A model generated the notes under the pieces. The model saw only the letters and a list, made by a program, of their open reading frames with translations, was not told the DNA's origin and did no database searches. Positions 16,166 through 26,000 of a stretch of 64,000 nt of DNA are shown in pieces. Position 1 is the first letter of the stretch. Every line of letters begins with the position of its first letter. Source of the DNA: Cryobacterium psychrophilum (GTDB lineage Bacteria > Actinomycetota > Actinomycetes > Actinomycetales > Microbacteriaceae); the NCBI RefSeq assembly GCF_004365915.1, contig NZ_SODI01000001.1, positions 62,001-126,000 of the forward strand, written 5' to 3'. The position numbers were made by a program, and so were the translations under genes.

Positions 16166-16903
16166 GTGAAGTCAACTCCCCTCCAGCAGAAGGAGCTTCT
16201 CCGGCTCCAGGCCCTCGACACCAAGGTGCTCCAGGTCACCCACCAGACAACGGCGCTGCCCCAAAACGCTGAAGTGCTCAGCCTCAAGCGAGAAGCGGAT
16301 GCCGTCCGCGCCAGGCTGACGACCGAGGGCGGCGCCCTCGACGACGTGCGAACCGAACTCGGGCGGATCGAATCTGACGTCGCCGTCGTGGAAAAGCGAA
16401 TTGCGCGGGACACCGATCGTGTGCAGCACACCTCATCGATCAAGGACGTCCACGCGCTCGAAACGGAACTCACCGCGCTGCGCAAGCGGCTGTTTGACCT
16501 CGAAGAGATCGAGATCGCCGTGATGGAACGCCTCGAGGAACATGAGGCAGCCGTTGCCGTGGTTGTCGCGGAGCGCGAAGCCGTGGCTGAGCGCATGGCC
16601 GTCGCGGAGTCGGCGCGGGACGAACTGCTCGTCGATCTGGAGCGTCAGCTCGGCGAGCTCCGGCGCGACCGCTTGACCGTGGCAGGGACGATTGACGAAG
16701 AATTGGTTGCGCTCTACGAGAAGCGACGCGTCGCCGGGCGAGGCAACGCCGCGGCGCTGCTGCGTGCCCGCACCTGCAGCGGCTGCACCATGACGCTCAC
16801 GGGCAATGACCTGGCCGAGGTTCGCCAGGCCGCCGCAGACGAGGTCATCTTCTGCCCCGATTGCGGTGCAATTCTGGTACGGACGGAAGAGTCCGGCATC
16901 TAG
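16166..16903 (+). CDS. Coiled-coil C4 zinc-ribbon protein (DUF164/CT398 type)
   Basis: A 245-residue protein. Residues about 5-180 form a long antiparallel coiled-coil hairpin (many heptads of Glu/Arg/Leu/Val). The C-terminus is a zinc ribbon with CSGC at about 204-207 and CPDC at about 230-233. CT398-type hairpins are thought to bind nucleic acid or protein partners; the biochemical role is not established. Clustered with Nif3 and immediately upstream of the RNase P RNA gene. Confidence 0.88.
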   Translation: MKSTPLQQKELLRLQALDTKVLQVTHQTTALPQNAEVLSLKREADAVRARLTTEGGALDDVRTELGRIESDVAVVEKRIARDTDRVQHTSSIKDVHALETELTALRKRLFDLEEIEIAVMERLEEHEAAVAVVVAEREAVAERMAVAESARDELLVDLERQLGELRRDRLTVAGTIDEELVALYEKRRVAGRGNAAALLRARTCSGCTMTLTGNDLAEVRQAAADEVIFCPDCGAILVRTEESGI

Positions 16904-16933
16904 GAGCGGCCAGGGGCTGTAGGCTTGACTACC

Positions 16934-17327
16934 GGAATGGGTCGGCAAGACGGTCGCGTCGTTCATGGGTTTCTGGGACGTGTCCCAGAGCCCTGCACGC
17001 CGAGGAACGTCCGGGCTCCACAGAGCAGGACGGTGGGTAACACCCACCCGGGGTAACCCGCGAGACAGTGCCACAGAAAGTAGACCGCCACCGGCTTCGG
17101 CCGGGGGTAAGGGTGAAACGGTGGTGTAAGAGACCACCAGAGGTCAGGGTGACCTGGTCGGCTAGGTAAACCTCGTCCGGAGCAAGGTTAGACAGAAAGC
17201 GCTAAGGCGGCTCGCCGAGCTTTCGGGTAGACCGCTAGAGGGCTGCGGCAACGTAGTCCCAAGATAGATGGCCGTCCACGGTGCCTCGGCACCAGGACAG
17301 AACCCGGCGTAATAGCCGGCCCATTCC
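16934..17327 (+). ncRNA. rnpB: RNase P RNA (type A)
   Basis: A 394-nt ribozyme for tRNA 5' maturation. P1 is formed by 16934-16946 (GGAATGGGTCGGC) with 17315-17327 (GCCGGCCCATTCC). The core includes GAGGAACGTCCGGGCTCCA (17002-17020), ACAGTGCCACAGAAAGTAGA near 17070 and ACAGAACCCGG near the 3' end. The normally invariant GGAAAGTCC reads GGAACGTCC, with a compensating change on the 3' strand of P4. Ends are set from P1 and may differ by a few bases. Confidence 0.95.
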
Positions 17328-17381
17328 ACACCACACCACCGCATGCGGCGAATAAGGCCCCGTGAGTGCACTCGCCACGGG

Positions 17382-18812
17382 TCAGCGCGGCTGCACGAGA
17401 TCGGCCGCGATCGTGAGCGTCTGCACACGTGGGGGATGCTCCGGGGTCAGCCGAATTTCCACCCGCAACCGGCCCGCGCGCCCGGGAACATGCCACACGA
17501 GGTGAGCGGGGCCGTTCGAAAGCTCACCGGCGTCCAGAACGCGACCCGGATCATCCGTTGATGAGGGTGCCGGATCGAGGCCCCCGACGCGCTCCACGGC
17601 CCGTGCAAGCGCCGCCTGTCTCCGATCAAAGTAGTCGTCGAGCGCCACATTGGGGGCGAAGATCGCGCGCGCGGAGTCGTCGGACCACTGTCGGATCAGG
17701 TCGTTCAGGCTGCGCTGAGCGGCCCGGGTGGCGGGGAGTACCGTCACGGGTGGCGGCGTTGCTGCGGCGTGGAGCAGGTCGAAGGCCTGCGTTGTGGCCA
17801 CGGACAACCGCGAGTGTGTTGCATTGCCAAATGCCACGATCCCGTGGCCTCCTGTAGTCGACCACCGCATGTGCGCGGAGAAGCCGGGATAACCACCGGA
17901 GTGCGACACGACGGTGCCCGTGCGCGCATACTGTTCGACGAAGAGGCCGAAGCCGTAGCCGGTCGGATGCTGGGGGAGCGTGGGGACGAAACGGTACGCC
18001 TGCTGCATCTCGCGTCTGCTCGCGCGAGATAGCGGCGAATTCGGCTCCTCGACGCCCGTGGCGTCGTGTGCCGCGGCGAGCCAGGCTGCCCAGCGGCTGA
18101 GGTCGGTGACGGTGCTGAAGAGTCCGCCAATGGGGGAGAAGGCTCCCGGCGAGGAGAACGGCAGCGCGTGCCAGTCGGTGTCCAGCCAGCGGGTCCCGAC
18201 GGCGACCCCACCGCTCGCCGACACGGACGCGTCCCATCCCGTTCCGGTCAGGCGAAGCGGCTCGAGAAAGAGTTCGTTCACAACATCGCGGTAGCCGCGG
18301 CCGCTCGCCTGCTCGATGACTCGCCCCAACAGCGCGAATCCGAGGTTGGAATAGGCAAAGCGAGTGCCGGGAATCGACTCAAACGTGAGGCCGCGCTGAA
18401 GCAGGGAGTCGAACGCCTCGACGCTCAGGGCTTCCTGCCGGTCCGCCCAGGGGTCGTCGGTGGGCAACCCCGCCGACATGGTGAGGAGCATACGCACGGT
18501 GGGTACGGGAGCGTCGACGCTCGGCAGCGGCACGCACGCGAACGCCGGCACGAAACGTGTCACGGGATCGTCGAGGCTCAGCTTTCCGGCGTCGCGCAGC
18601 GCGAGCACCGTGGCGGCGGTGAAGCTCTTGGTGCACGAGGCGATGCGGTAGGCGGTGTTGGAACCGGGAACGGTCCCGTCCTGGCCCAGGCCAGCCGATC
18701 CGAAGCGCACGAGCCCGCTTCGATCGAATGTTCCCCACGCCAGGCTTGGCGCGGAACCCCGAGCGTGATGCTCGGCGAAGACCTCGTCAACCTCGTCGTA
18801 CACCGCGGGCAT
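17382..18812 (-). CDS. Serine beta-lactamase/esterase-family hydrolase
   Basis: A 476-residue class C beta-lactamase-fold protein without a signal peptide. It has the Ser-x-x-Lys motif SCTK (Ser59-Lys62), the Tyr motif YSN in TRFAYSNLGFALLG, and HSGG in VVSHSGGYPGFS as the third motif. The cytoplasmic location and HSGG motif point to an esterase or D-amino peptidase rather than antibiotic resistance. It is 2 bp downstream of ppgK and probably translated from the map-ppgK transcript. A C-terminal extension of about 120 residues has no clear match. Confidence 0.85.
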   Translation of the reverse strand: MPAVYDEVDEVFAEHHARGSAPSLAWGTFDRSGLVRFGSAGLGQDGTVPGSNTAYRIASCTKSFTAATVLALRDAGKLSLDDPVTRFVPAFACVPLPSVDAPVPTVRMLLTMSAGLPTDDPWADRQEALSVEAFDSLLQRGLTFESIPGTRFAYSNLGFALLGRVIEQASGRGYRDVVNELFLEPLRLTGTGWDASVSASGGVAVGTRWLDTDWHALPFSSPGAFSPIGGLFSTVTDLSRWAAWLAAAHDATGVEEPNSPLSRASRREMQQAYRFVPTLPQHPTGYGFGLFVEQYARTGTVVSHSGGYPGFSAHMRWSTTGGHGIVAFGNATHSRLSVATTQAFDLLHAAATPPPVTVLPATRAAQRSLNDLIRQWSDDSARAIFAPNVALDDYFDRRQAALARAVERVGGLDPAPSSTDDPGRVLDAGELSNGPAHLVWHVPGRAGRLRVEIRLTPEHPPRVQTLTIAADLVQPR

Positions 18813-18814
18813 GT

Positions 18815-19573
18815 CTAGTCCTGGAATTTCACCGCGAGCGCGGCGGCTCCGAGGATGCCGGCGTTGTTACGGTGCACGGCCGGAATAATCCGCGTCTTCA
18901 GCTGCAGGAGCGGCAGGAAATGCTCATGGTGCTTGGAGACCCCGCCTCCGACGATGAACAGGTCGGGGGAGAAGAGCATCTCGAGCGTGGAGTAGTACTT
19001 CTGCAGGCGCGACGCCCACTTGTCCCAGCTCAGACCGTCGCGTTCCTTCGCTGAATACGCCGCCTTGGTCTCGTAGTCCTTGCCGTCGATCTGCAGGTGC
19101 CCGAGTTCCGTGTTGGGCACGAGAACCCCGTCATTGAGCAGCGCCGTACCGATTCCGGTGCCGAGTGTGGTCAGGAGAACAACGCCGGGCACGTTGCGGG
19201 CCGCACCGAATTGGGCTTCGGCATAACCGGCAGCATCCGCGTCGTTGACGAAGTGAATCGGGAGCTTGAGCGTCTTTTCGAAGAGCGCCTCAGCGGCCAG
19301 TCCGATCCACTTGTCGGACACGTTTGCCGCCGACATCGTGTGACCATTCTTGATAACGGCGGGGAAGCAGATCCCGACCGGCAGGTCATCTGTTCCGTTC
19401 GACACCTGCGCCAGCAGCTGCTTGGTGGTGTCGATGATGTCTTGGGGGCGTCCGCCCTTGGGCGTGGGCAATTTGACCCGGTCTGACAAGAGGGCACCGG
19501 TCGCCAGATCGACGATGGCCCCTTTGATGCCGGTTCCGCCGATGTCGATGCCGATGGCCGTCGTTGAGCTCAT
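18815..19573 (-). CDS. ppgK: Polyphosphate-dependent glucokinase
   Basis: A 252-residue ROK-family kinase phosphorylating glucose with polyphosphate (or ATP), typical of actinobacteria. It shows the phosphate-binding GIDIGGTGIKGAIVD, the catalytic region HFVNDADAAGYAEAQFG and the second phosphate motif LLTTLGTGIGTAL. Length matches PPGK. It lies 16 bp after map and 2 bp before the hydrolase gene, suggesting one transcript. Confidence 0.94.
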   Translation of the reverse strand: MSSTTAIGIDIGGTGIKGAIVDLATGALLSDRVKLPTPKGGRPQDIIDTTKQLLAQVSNGTDDLPVGICFPAVIKNGHTMSAANVSDKWIGLAAEALFEKTLKLPIHFVNDADAAGYAEAQFGAARNVPGVVLLTTLGTGIGTALLNDGVLVPNTELGHLQIDGKDYETKAAYSAKERDGLSWDKWASRLQKYYSTLEMLFSPDLFIVGGGVSKHHEHFLPLLQLKTRIIPAVHRNNAGILGAAALAVKFQD

Positions 19574-19589
19574 GGTTAAAACCTACCGG

Positions 19590-20456
19590 TTACGGGAGAG
19601 TGAGGATCTCGGCGCCACGCTCGGTCACCACGAGCGTGTGCTCGAACTGGGCCGTGATACTGCGGTCCTTGGTGAGAACGGTCCAGTCATCGTTCCACAT
19701 GTCCCAGTCGGCGGATCCGCCGAGGGTCAGCATCGGCTCGATCGTGAAGACCATGCCCACCTCCATGACGGTGTCGTACTGGGGAGCGTCGTAGTGGGGG
19801 ATGATCAGGCCGGAGTGGAATGCCGCACCCACGCCGTGGCCGGTGTAGTCGCGAACGACGCCGTAGTTGAAGCGCTTGGCGTAAGACTCGATGGCCCGGC
19901 CGATGACGTTGACCTGGCGTCCGGGTGCGACCGCCTTGATTCCGCGATTGAGGGCCTCACGGGTGCGGTCGACCAGCAGGGTCACTGCCTCGCTCGCTTC
20001 GCCAACAACGAACGTGACGTTGGTGTCACCGTGCATACCGTTCTTGAAAGCGGTGATGTCGATGTTGACGATGTCACCGTTCTCGAGCACGGTGTCGTCG
20101 GGGATACCATGGCAGATGACCTCGTTCACCGAGCTGCAGAGGGACTTCGGGTACCCGCGGTAGCCGAGTGTCGAGGGATACGCATCGTGGGCAATGATGT
20201 ACTCGTGCCCGATGGCGTCGAGTTCTTCCGTTGTGACACCGGGGCGGATGGCCCTTCCCACGGCCTCGATGGCGCGGGCCGCGATCAGGCCGGATTCGCG
20301 GATGAGTGCGATCTGCTCGGTCGAGTAGACATCTGACCCGGTGAAGGGGGTCGGAGCCTTCTTGCCCACGTATTCGGGGCGCGCAATGTGGGAGGGGACG
20401 GAGCGCATCGACGACACGCTTCCAGGGACGAGGTGACCGGTTGAATCCTTAGGCAT
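19590..20456 (-). CDS. map: Methionine aminopeptidase, type I
   Basis: A 288-residue enzyme removing N-terminal Met from nascent proteins using a dinuclear metal site. Conserved motifs include GYRGYPKSLCSSVNEVICHG, DIVNIDITAFKNGMHGDTN, GHGVG and MVFTIEPML. I chose ATG 20456 (MPKDSTGHLVPG), which has AGG upstream; the frame runs on to 20591, but that stretch overlaps the divergent gene. The N-terminal 40-residue extension is usual for actinobacterial MetAP1c. Its start nearly abuts the divergent small gene, implying overlapping promoters or leaderless mRNAs. Confidence 0.94.
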   Translation of the reverse strand: MPKDSTGHLVPGSVSSMRSVPSHIARPEYVGKKAPTPFTGSDVYSTEQIALIRESGLIAARAIEAVGRAIRPGVTTEELDAIGHEYIIAHDAYPSTLGYRGYPKSLCSSVNEVICHGIPDDTVLENGDIVNIDITAFKNGMHGDTNVTFVVGEASEAVTLLVDRTREALNRGIKAVAPGRQVNVIGRAIESYAKRFNYGVVRDYTGHGVGAAFHSGLIIPHYDAPQYDTVMEVGMVFTIEPMLTLGGSADWDMWNDDWTVLTKDRSITAQFEHTLVVTERGAEILTLP

Positions 20457-20468
20457 ATGATCAACCTT

Positions 20469-20657
20469 ATGGCCGAGGACACCGAAAACCAGTACTGGTA
20501 CAACATGCGCACCGGGGCCGTCGAGAAGGGGGTCCAATCGCCCTCCCTCGACAGGGTCGGACCGTTTGCCACTCACGACGAGGCGACCCACGCCCTCGAG
20601 AAGCTGCGCGCGAACAGCGCGAAGTGGTCAGAGGACGACGCGCGGGACGCCCGCTGA
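20469..20657 (+). CDS. Small SPOR-like protein
   Basis: A 62-residue hydrophilic protein from ATG 20469 (MAEDTENQYWYNMRTGAVEK). An alternative ATG at 20457 adds four residues and abuts the divergent map start. The pattern FATHDEATHALEKLRANSAK resembles half of a SPOR-type repeat, and small homologues beside map are, as I recall, common in Micrococcales. With no membrane anchor, septal peptidoglycan binding is doubtful. No Shine-Dalgarno is seen, so a leaderless transcript is possible. Confidence 0.7.
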   Translation: MAEDTENQYWYNMRTGAVEKGVQSPSLDRVGPFATHDEATHALEKLRANSAKWSEDDARDAR

Positions 20658-20705
20658 CTGTTGTTCCCCCGTCGCTAGCGCAGAAGAGCGTAAGTACGGA
20701 GCTTT

Positions 20706-20748
20706 TCGCGACGCCGTCACCCCAGGCAGCACAAGGTGCGTGTCGCGA
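20706..20748. terminator. Weak hairpin between converging small gene and panB
   Basis: TCGCGAC (20706-20712) pairs with GTCGCGA (20742-20748) across a 29-nt loop in the 115-bp gap between converging genes. The 7-bp stem is short and lacks a T-run. Confidence 0.25.
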
Positions 20749-20772
20749 GTATCTCCGAGGTTAGTGCGGTGG

Positions 20773-21660
20773 CTACTCGTAGTTGTGCTCAGGGGCGGGG
20801 TACGCGCCCGAGTTGACGTCATCGCGAAAATTGTGGACGGCATCCGTGAGCACCTGACGCAGATTCGCGTATTGCCGCACGAAGCGGGGGACCCGGCCCT
20901 CGGTCATGCCGGCGAAATCTGTCCAGACGAGCAGCTGTCCGTCCACCGACGGCCCGGCACCAACGCCGATTGTCGGGATTTCGAGCGCCGCCGTCACCTG
21001 TGCGGCCACGGACCCCGGTACCATTTCGAGCACGACGGCGAAGGCGCCCGCCTCCTGCACCGCGAGGGCGTCGTCGATCAGGTTCTTCGCGGCGTCGCCG
21101 CGCCCCTGGATGATGTGGCCGCCGAGGCCGTGTTCGCTCTGCGGTGTGAAACCCACGTGGCCCATCACTGGGATGCCGGCCGAGACGATGCGTTTGATCT
21201 GCTTGTGACTTCGAACGCCGCCCTCAAGTTTCACGGCGTGAGCCTGCGCCTCTTTCATGAAGCGCACGGCCGTGGAGAGCGCCTGGTCGGCGCCGCTCTC
21301 ATAGGAGCCGAACGGCATGTCGGCGACCACCAGCGCACGCGTCACCGCCCTGGCCACGGCGCGCGTGAGCGGAATGAGTTCGTCAACGGTCACCGGAAGG
21401 GTGGTCTCGTAGCCGAAGACGTTATTGCCCGCCGAATCACCCACGAGCAGAAAATCAATGCCAGCCTGATCGAATATCTGGGCCGTGAGCATGTCATAGC
21501 TCGTAAGCCCCGTGATCGGGATCCCCTCACGCTTGGCATTGTGGAAATGACGGGTGCGAACCCGTTTGGGGCCGTCGGGGGCATGCCCATACGGGTGCTG
21601 TTCGGGCGCGGGGAGTGACGAGTCTGGCGCAGTTGAGTCTGGCGCGGTCGATTCTGACAT
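20773..21660 (-). CDS. panB: 3-methyl-2-oxobutanoate hydroxymethyltransferase
   Basis: A 295-residue TIM-barrel enzyme making ketopantoate from 2-oxoisovalerate and methylene-THF in pantothenate/CoA synthesis. Signature stretches: ITGLTSYDMLTAQIFDQAGI, LLVGDSAGNNVFGYETT (metal Asp), VMGHVGFTPQSEH and the catalytic Glu in IPTIGVGAG. The first 30 residues are a low-complexity STAPDSTAPDSS lead. It stands alone, without panC or panD in the window, and is divergent from glnA2. Confidence 0.94.
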   Translation of the reverse strand: MSESTAPDSTAPDSSLPAPEQHPYGHAPDGPKRVRTRHFHNAKREGIPITGLTSYDMLTAQIFDQAGIDFLLVGDSAGNNVFGYETTLPVTVDELIPLTRAVARAVTRALVVADMPFGSYESGADQALSTAVRFMKEAQAHAVKLEGGVRSHKQIKRIVSAGIPVMGHVGFTPQSEHGLGGHIIQGRGDAAKNLIDDALAVQEAGAFAVVLEMVPGSVAAQVTAALEIPTIGVGAGPSVDGQLLVWTDFAGMTEGRVPRFVRQYANLRQVLTDAVHNFRDDVNSGAYPAPEHNYE

Positions 21661-21731
21661 GCCACAAGTGTAGCCAAGCCATCAATCCGGGCGCCAAGAC
21701 AGTACCCTAGTAAGGAACCAGAAGGGGCTGA

Positions 21732-23069
21732 ATGGACAAGCAGCGCGATTTCGTTCTCCGTACCATCGAGGAGCGAGGAATCAAGTTCGTTCGACTATGG
21801 TTCACCGACGTCGTTGGCACCCTGAAGTCGGTGGCCATCGCACCCGCCGAGGTTGAGGGCGCCTTCAACGAGGGCCTGGGTTTTGACGGCTCCGCCATCG
21901 AGGGTCTCACCCGGTCGTTCGAAGCGGATGTGCTCGCTCACCCGGACCCCACCACGTTCCAGATCCTGCCGTGGCGCGGGGAAGTCGACCCGACCGCACG
22001 CATGTTCTGCGACATCACGACGCCCGACGGCCAGCCCGCCGTCGCCGATCCGCGCAACGTGCTCAAGCGCACCCTCGCGAAAGCGGCCGATCGTGGCTTC
22101 ACCTTCTACACGCACCCCGAGATTGAGTTCTACCTGCTCAAGTCCTCAAAGTACGGAAAGAACGGTCCCACACCAGTCGATTCTGCCGGATACTTCGACA
22201 ATGTTCCCGGCGGCACGGCCCACGACTTCCGCCGTCGGTCCGTGCGCATGCTCGAAGACCTCGGCATCTCCGTGGAATTCAGCCACCACGAGGCCGGCCC
22301 CGGCCAGAACGAGATCGACCTGCGGTATGCCGACGCGCTGACCACGGCCGACAACATCATGACCTTCCGCACCGTCGTGAAGGAGGTGGCCATCGAGCAG
22401 GGCGTCTACGCGACGTTCATGCCCAAGCCAATGTCCGAGCACCCCGGTTCCGGAATGCACACCCATATGTCGCTTTTCGAGGGCGACACGAACGCTTTCT
22501 ACGAGGCCGGAGCCCAATACCAGCTCTCCAAGATCGGTCGTCAATTCATTGCCGGGCTGCTCAAGCACGCCCCGGAAATCACCGCCGTCACAAACCAGTT
22601 TGTGAACTCCTACAAGCGACTCTGGGGCGGCGACGAAGCCCCGAGTTTCGTGTGCTGGGGTCACAACAACCGGTCAGCCCTCATCCGTGTTCCGCTCTAC
22701 AAGCCGAACAAGGGACAGAGCGCCCGGGTCGAATACCGTGCGATCGACTCCGCGGCCAACCCCTACCTCGCGTACTCGCTCATGCTCGCTGCCGGCCTCA
22801 AGGGCATTGAAGAGGGCTACGAGCTGCCGGCGGAGGCCGAAGATAACGTGTGGAGCCTCAGCGACACCGAGCGGCGTGCGCTCGGCTACACACAGTTGCC
22901 CGCCAGCCTCGACCATGCCATCCAGTTCATGGAGGACTCCGAACTGGTAGCGGAAACGCTCGGGGAGCAGGTCTTCAACTTCGTTCTGCTGAACAAGCGG
23001 AAGGAATGGAAGGACTACCGGTCCCAGGTCACCCCGTTCGAGCTGCGCAAAAACCTCGAAATGCTCTAG
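21732..23069 (+). CDS. glnA2: Glutamine synthetase, GlnA2 type
   Basis: A 445-residue class I glutamine synthetase. It has the N-terminal latch GFDGSAIEGLTR, the substrate/metal helices FMPKPMSEHPGSGMHTH and NRSALIRVP. At the position of the adenylylation loop it reads GIEEGYELPAEAEDNVW rather than the [11 protein letters not shown] of GlnA1, so regulation by GlnE is doubtful. In Mycobacterium GlnA2 is dispensable and poorly active. It is 18 bp upstream of glnE and likely cotranscribed. Confidence 0.9.
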   Translation: MDKQRDFVLRTIEERGIKFVRLWFTDVVGTLKSVAIAPAEVEGAFNEGLGFDGSAIEGLTRSFEADVLAHPDPTTFQILPWRGEVDPTARMFCDITTPDGQPAVADPRNVLKRTLAKAADRGFTFYTHPEIEFYLLKSSKYGKNGPTPVDSAGYFDNVPGGTAHDFRRRSVRMLEDLGISVEFSHHEAGPGQNEIDLRYADALTTADNIMTFRTVVKEVAIEQGVYATFMPKPMSEHPGSGMHTHMSLFEGDTNAFYEAGAQYQLSKIGRQFIAGLLKHAPEITAVTNQFVNSYKRLWGGDEAPSFVCWGHNNRSALIRVPLYKPNKGQSARVEYRAIDSAANPYLAYSLMLAAGLKGIEEGYELPAEAEDNVWSLSDTERRALGYTQLPASLDHAIQFMEDSELVAETLGEQVFNFVLLNKRKEWKDYRSQVTPFELRKNLEML

Positions 23070-23087
23070 GAACCGGGGAACCGGGTA

Positions 23088-26000
23088 ATGACGCGCGAAC
23101 CTCTAACCCTGACCGGGCTGGCCAGGGTGGGCTTCGTCAACCTTGGTGAGGTTCGTTTGCGCCTCACGGAGGTCGGCGAACTCGGCGGGCCCGACAGCAG
23201 CGACCTCCTTCCGCTGCTGTCCCGCGCCGCGAATCCGGATGCGGCGCTCGGCGCGCTCGTCGAACTGCTCCGGCAGGACTCGGCGGAGATCTTTGCCATT
23301 CTGTCCAGTACGGATGCCGCCCAGCGCCTCATTCGGGTGCTGGGCGCCTCAAGCGGCCTTGCCGAGTTCTTCCTGCGGCACCCCGACGAACTGCCGGTGC
23401 TCGCGGCCCCGTTACTGGCGCTGCCCACCGTGGACGAGCTGACTCGTGACCTGCTGGAGTCCGTGGGGGCCGTCGGCGGTTTCTCGACCCTCGTCGACGA
23501 TGCCGCGTGGGCTGCGTTGCGCGTGCGGTATCGCAGACGACTGGCCGCCGTCGCGGCCTTCGACCTCGAACAGGCTGATCCTGTGGCCGGTGTCGACGGC
23601 ATCGCCGACGCGCTGGCCGATCTCGCCACCGCCGCTCTCGAGGCAGCGCTGGCGGTTGCGCGCAGCATGTCGAGCGGCGAGGCCGCGGGGCGGGGCGTGT
23701 TTCCTCGCGAGCAGGTGCGAGCCACCCGCCTTGCCGTAATCGGCATGGGCAAGGCCGGCGCGCGTGAGCTGAACTACGTGAGTGACGTCGATGTCATATT
23801 CGTTGCCGACGGTGATCCGGAGGCCGGCCTCGAATCGACACGGGCCGTGGAGATCGCGATCCGACTGGCCATCCTCATGATGCGCGGAATGAACGAGAGC
23901 GCGGTCGAGCCCGAACTGTGGGAGGTGGACCCCAACCTGCGCCCCGAGGGCAAGAGTGGCGCGCTCGTGCGGTCCATTGAATCGCACCTCGCCTACTACG
24001 ACCGGTGGGCGAAGAGCTGGGAGTTCCAGGCCCTGCTGAAGGCCCGCACCCTTGCCGGCGACCGCGAGCTGGGAACGCGGTACATCGACGCCGTCTCACC
24101 CAAGGTGTGGAGCAGCGCAAGCCGCGAGAACTTCGTCGACTCCGTGCAACGGATGCGGGAGCGGGTCACCGATAACATCCCCGACGACGAGGTGAATTTC
24201 CAGCTCAAGCTTGGACCCGGCGGTCTCCGAGACATTGAATTCACGGTTCAGCTGCTGCAACTGGTGCACGGCCAGTCCGATCCGGCCGTGCACCAGAGCG
24301 GAACGCTGCCGGCGTTGGCCGCCCTCGCGCAGGCCGGTTATGTCGGTCGGGCGGAAGCGGCCGAGTTCGCGCAGGACTACCGGATGCTGCGCCTCATGGA
24401 GCATCGCCTGCAGTTGGAGAAGCTGCGTCGCACGCACCTGGTTCCGCGGGACGAAGCGAACCTGCGCGTGCTTGCTCGGGCCACCGGCCTCGCCACCAGC
24501 GCGGCGGGGCTGTCCACTCGCTGGGCCGAAATGAAGCAGCGGGTGCGTGGGCTGCACGAGCGGCTCTTCTACCGGCCTCTGCTGAGCGCCGTCGCTGCAC
24601 TTCCGGCCGAGGGACTCAATCTCACGAACGCGCAGGCGGAGGCCCGCCTCGCCGCGATCGGTTTTCTCAATCCTCGGGGCGCTCTTGCTCACATCGCCGC
24701 GCTCTCCGGCGGAGTATCGCGTCGGGCGACGATTCAGCGCCATCTGCTCCCGGTGATGTTGCAGTGGTTTTCCCAGGGCTCGGATCCCGACTACGGACTG
24801 CTGGCGTTTCGCCGTTTGAGCGACAACCTGGGGTCCACGTACTGGTTCCTGCGAATGCTCCGCGACTCCTCGGGCGCCGCGGAACGCCTCACCCGGGTGC
24901 TATCCGGGTCACGGTACGTGGGGGAGTTGCTTGAGAAGATACCCGAAGCGGTTGCCTGGCTCGAGAACGAAGAAGACCTTCGGCCTCGGCCGCTCACCGC
25001 GCTGCTCGACGAGACGCGGGCGGTACTCGCTCGGCACGAGAGCCCGGATGCCGCCGCCTCCATTCTGCGTATGGCACGGCGCCGGGAGCTGCTGCGCCTC
25101 GCGGTCGGGTCCATGCTTGGCCGGATCAGCATCGATGAACTCGCCGTCGGACTCACCGACATCACCGCCAATTTCATTCGCGGAGTGATCGCGGCCATTC
25201 GCGGTCGAGAGCTCAACGAACCGGGGGTCGGCACCCCTGCCGGGCCGCAGACCCCCGATGGCATCGAGTTCGCGGTGATAGCGATGGGGCGGTTTGGCGG
25301 CTCCGAACTCGGTTTCGGTTCAGACGCCGACGTGATGTACGTTTTTCGCAACGGCGAGCTGGAGGGCGAGCCGGCTCATGAGCGGGCGAGGTTCATCGTG
25401 AAAGAGCTGAATCGGCTCACGGATGATGATCGTCTGCCTCTTGACCTTGACACCGGCCTGCGACCGGAGGGCAGCAACGGGGCGATTGTCCGGTCCCTCG
25501 ACTCCTACGCGGCATACTACGGCCGCTGGTCGCTCACCTGGGAGGCGCAGGCGCTCCTGCGTGGCCGTGGCGTTGCAGGCGACCGTGGACTGCAATGCGA
25601 CTTTGAGCGACTCGCGGATTCCGTGCGGTATCCCAGCGCAATCGCCGAGAAGGAAGTTCGCGAGATCAAACGCATCAAGGCACGCGTCGAGAAGGAGCGC
25701 TTGCCTCAGGGTGCAGATTCCAAACGGCATCTCAAACTGGGTCGCGGTTCCCTCAGCGATGTTGAGTGGTTCGTTCAGCTCCTGCAACTGCAGAGTGCAG
25801 CGACCGTACCCGGACTACGAACCACGTCCACATTGACGGCGCTCACGGCGGCGATTGAGGCGGGGCTGGTGAGCGCAGCGGAGGCCGAGACTCTGCGATT
25901 CGCGTGGCTGTTCGCGTCTCGCGCCCGTTCGGCAATCACGCTGTGGACCAACAAGACCTCCGATGTGCTTCCCGTCGACCGCGCCCAGCTTGAGGGCATC

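Noticed and set aside
16925..17380. Protein-coding frames over the RNase P RNA gene
   Set aside because: The sequence is explained by rnpB secondary structure and conserved core.
17382..18812. Antibiotic-resistance beta-lactamase
   Set aside because: No signal peptide, HSGG third motif and housekeeping neighbours favour an esterase/peptidase-type hydrolase.
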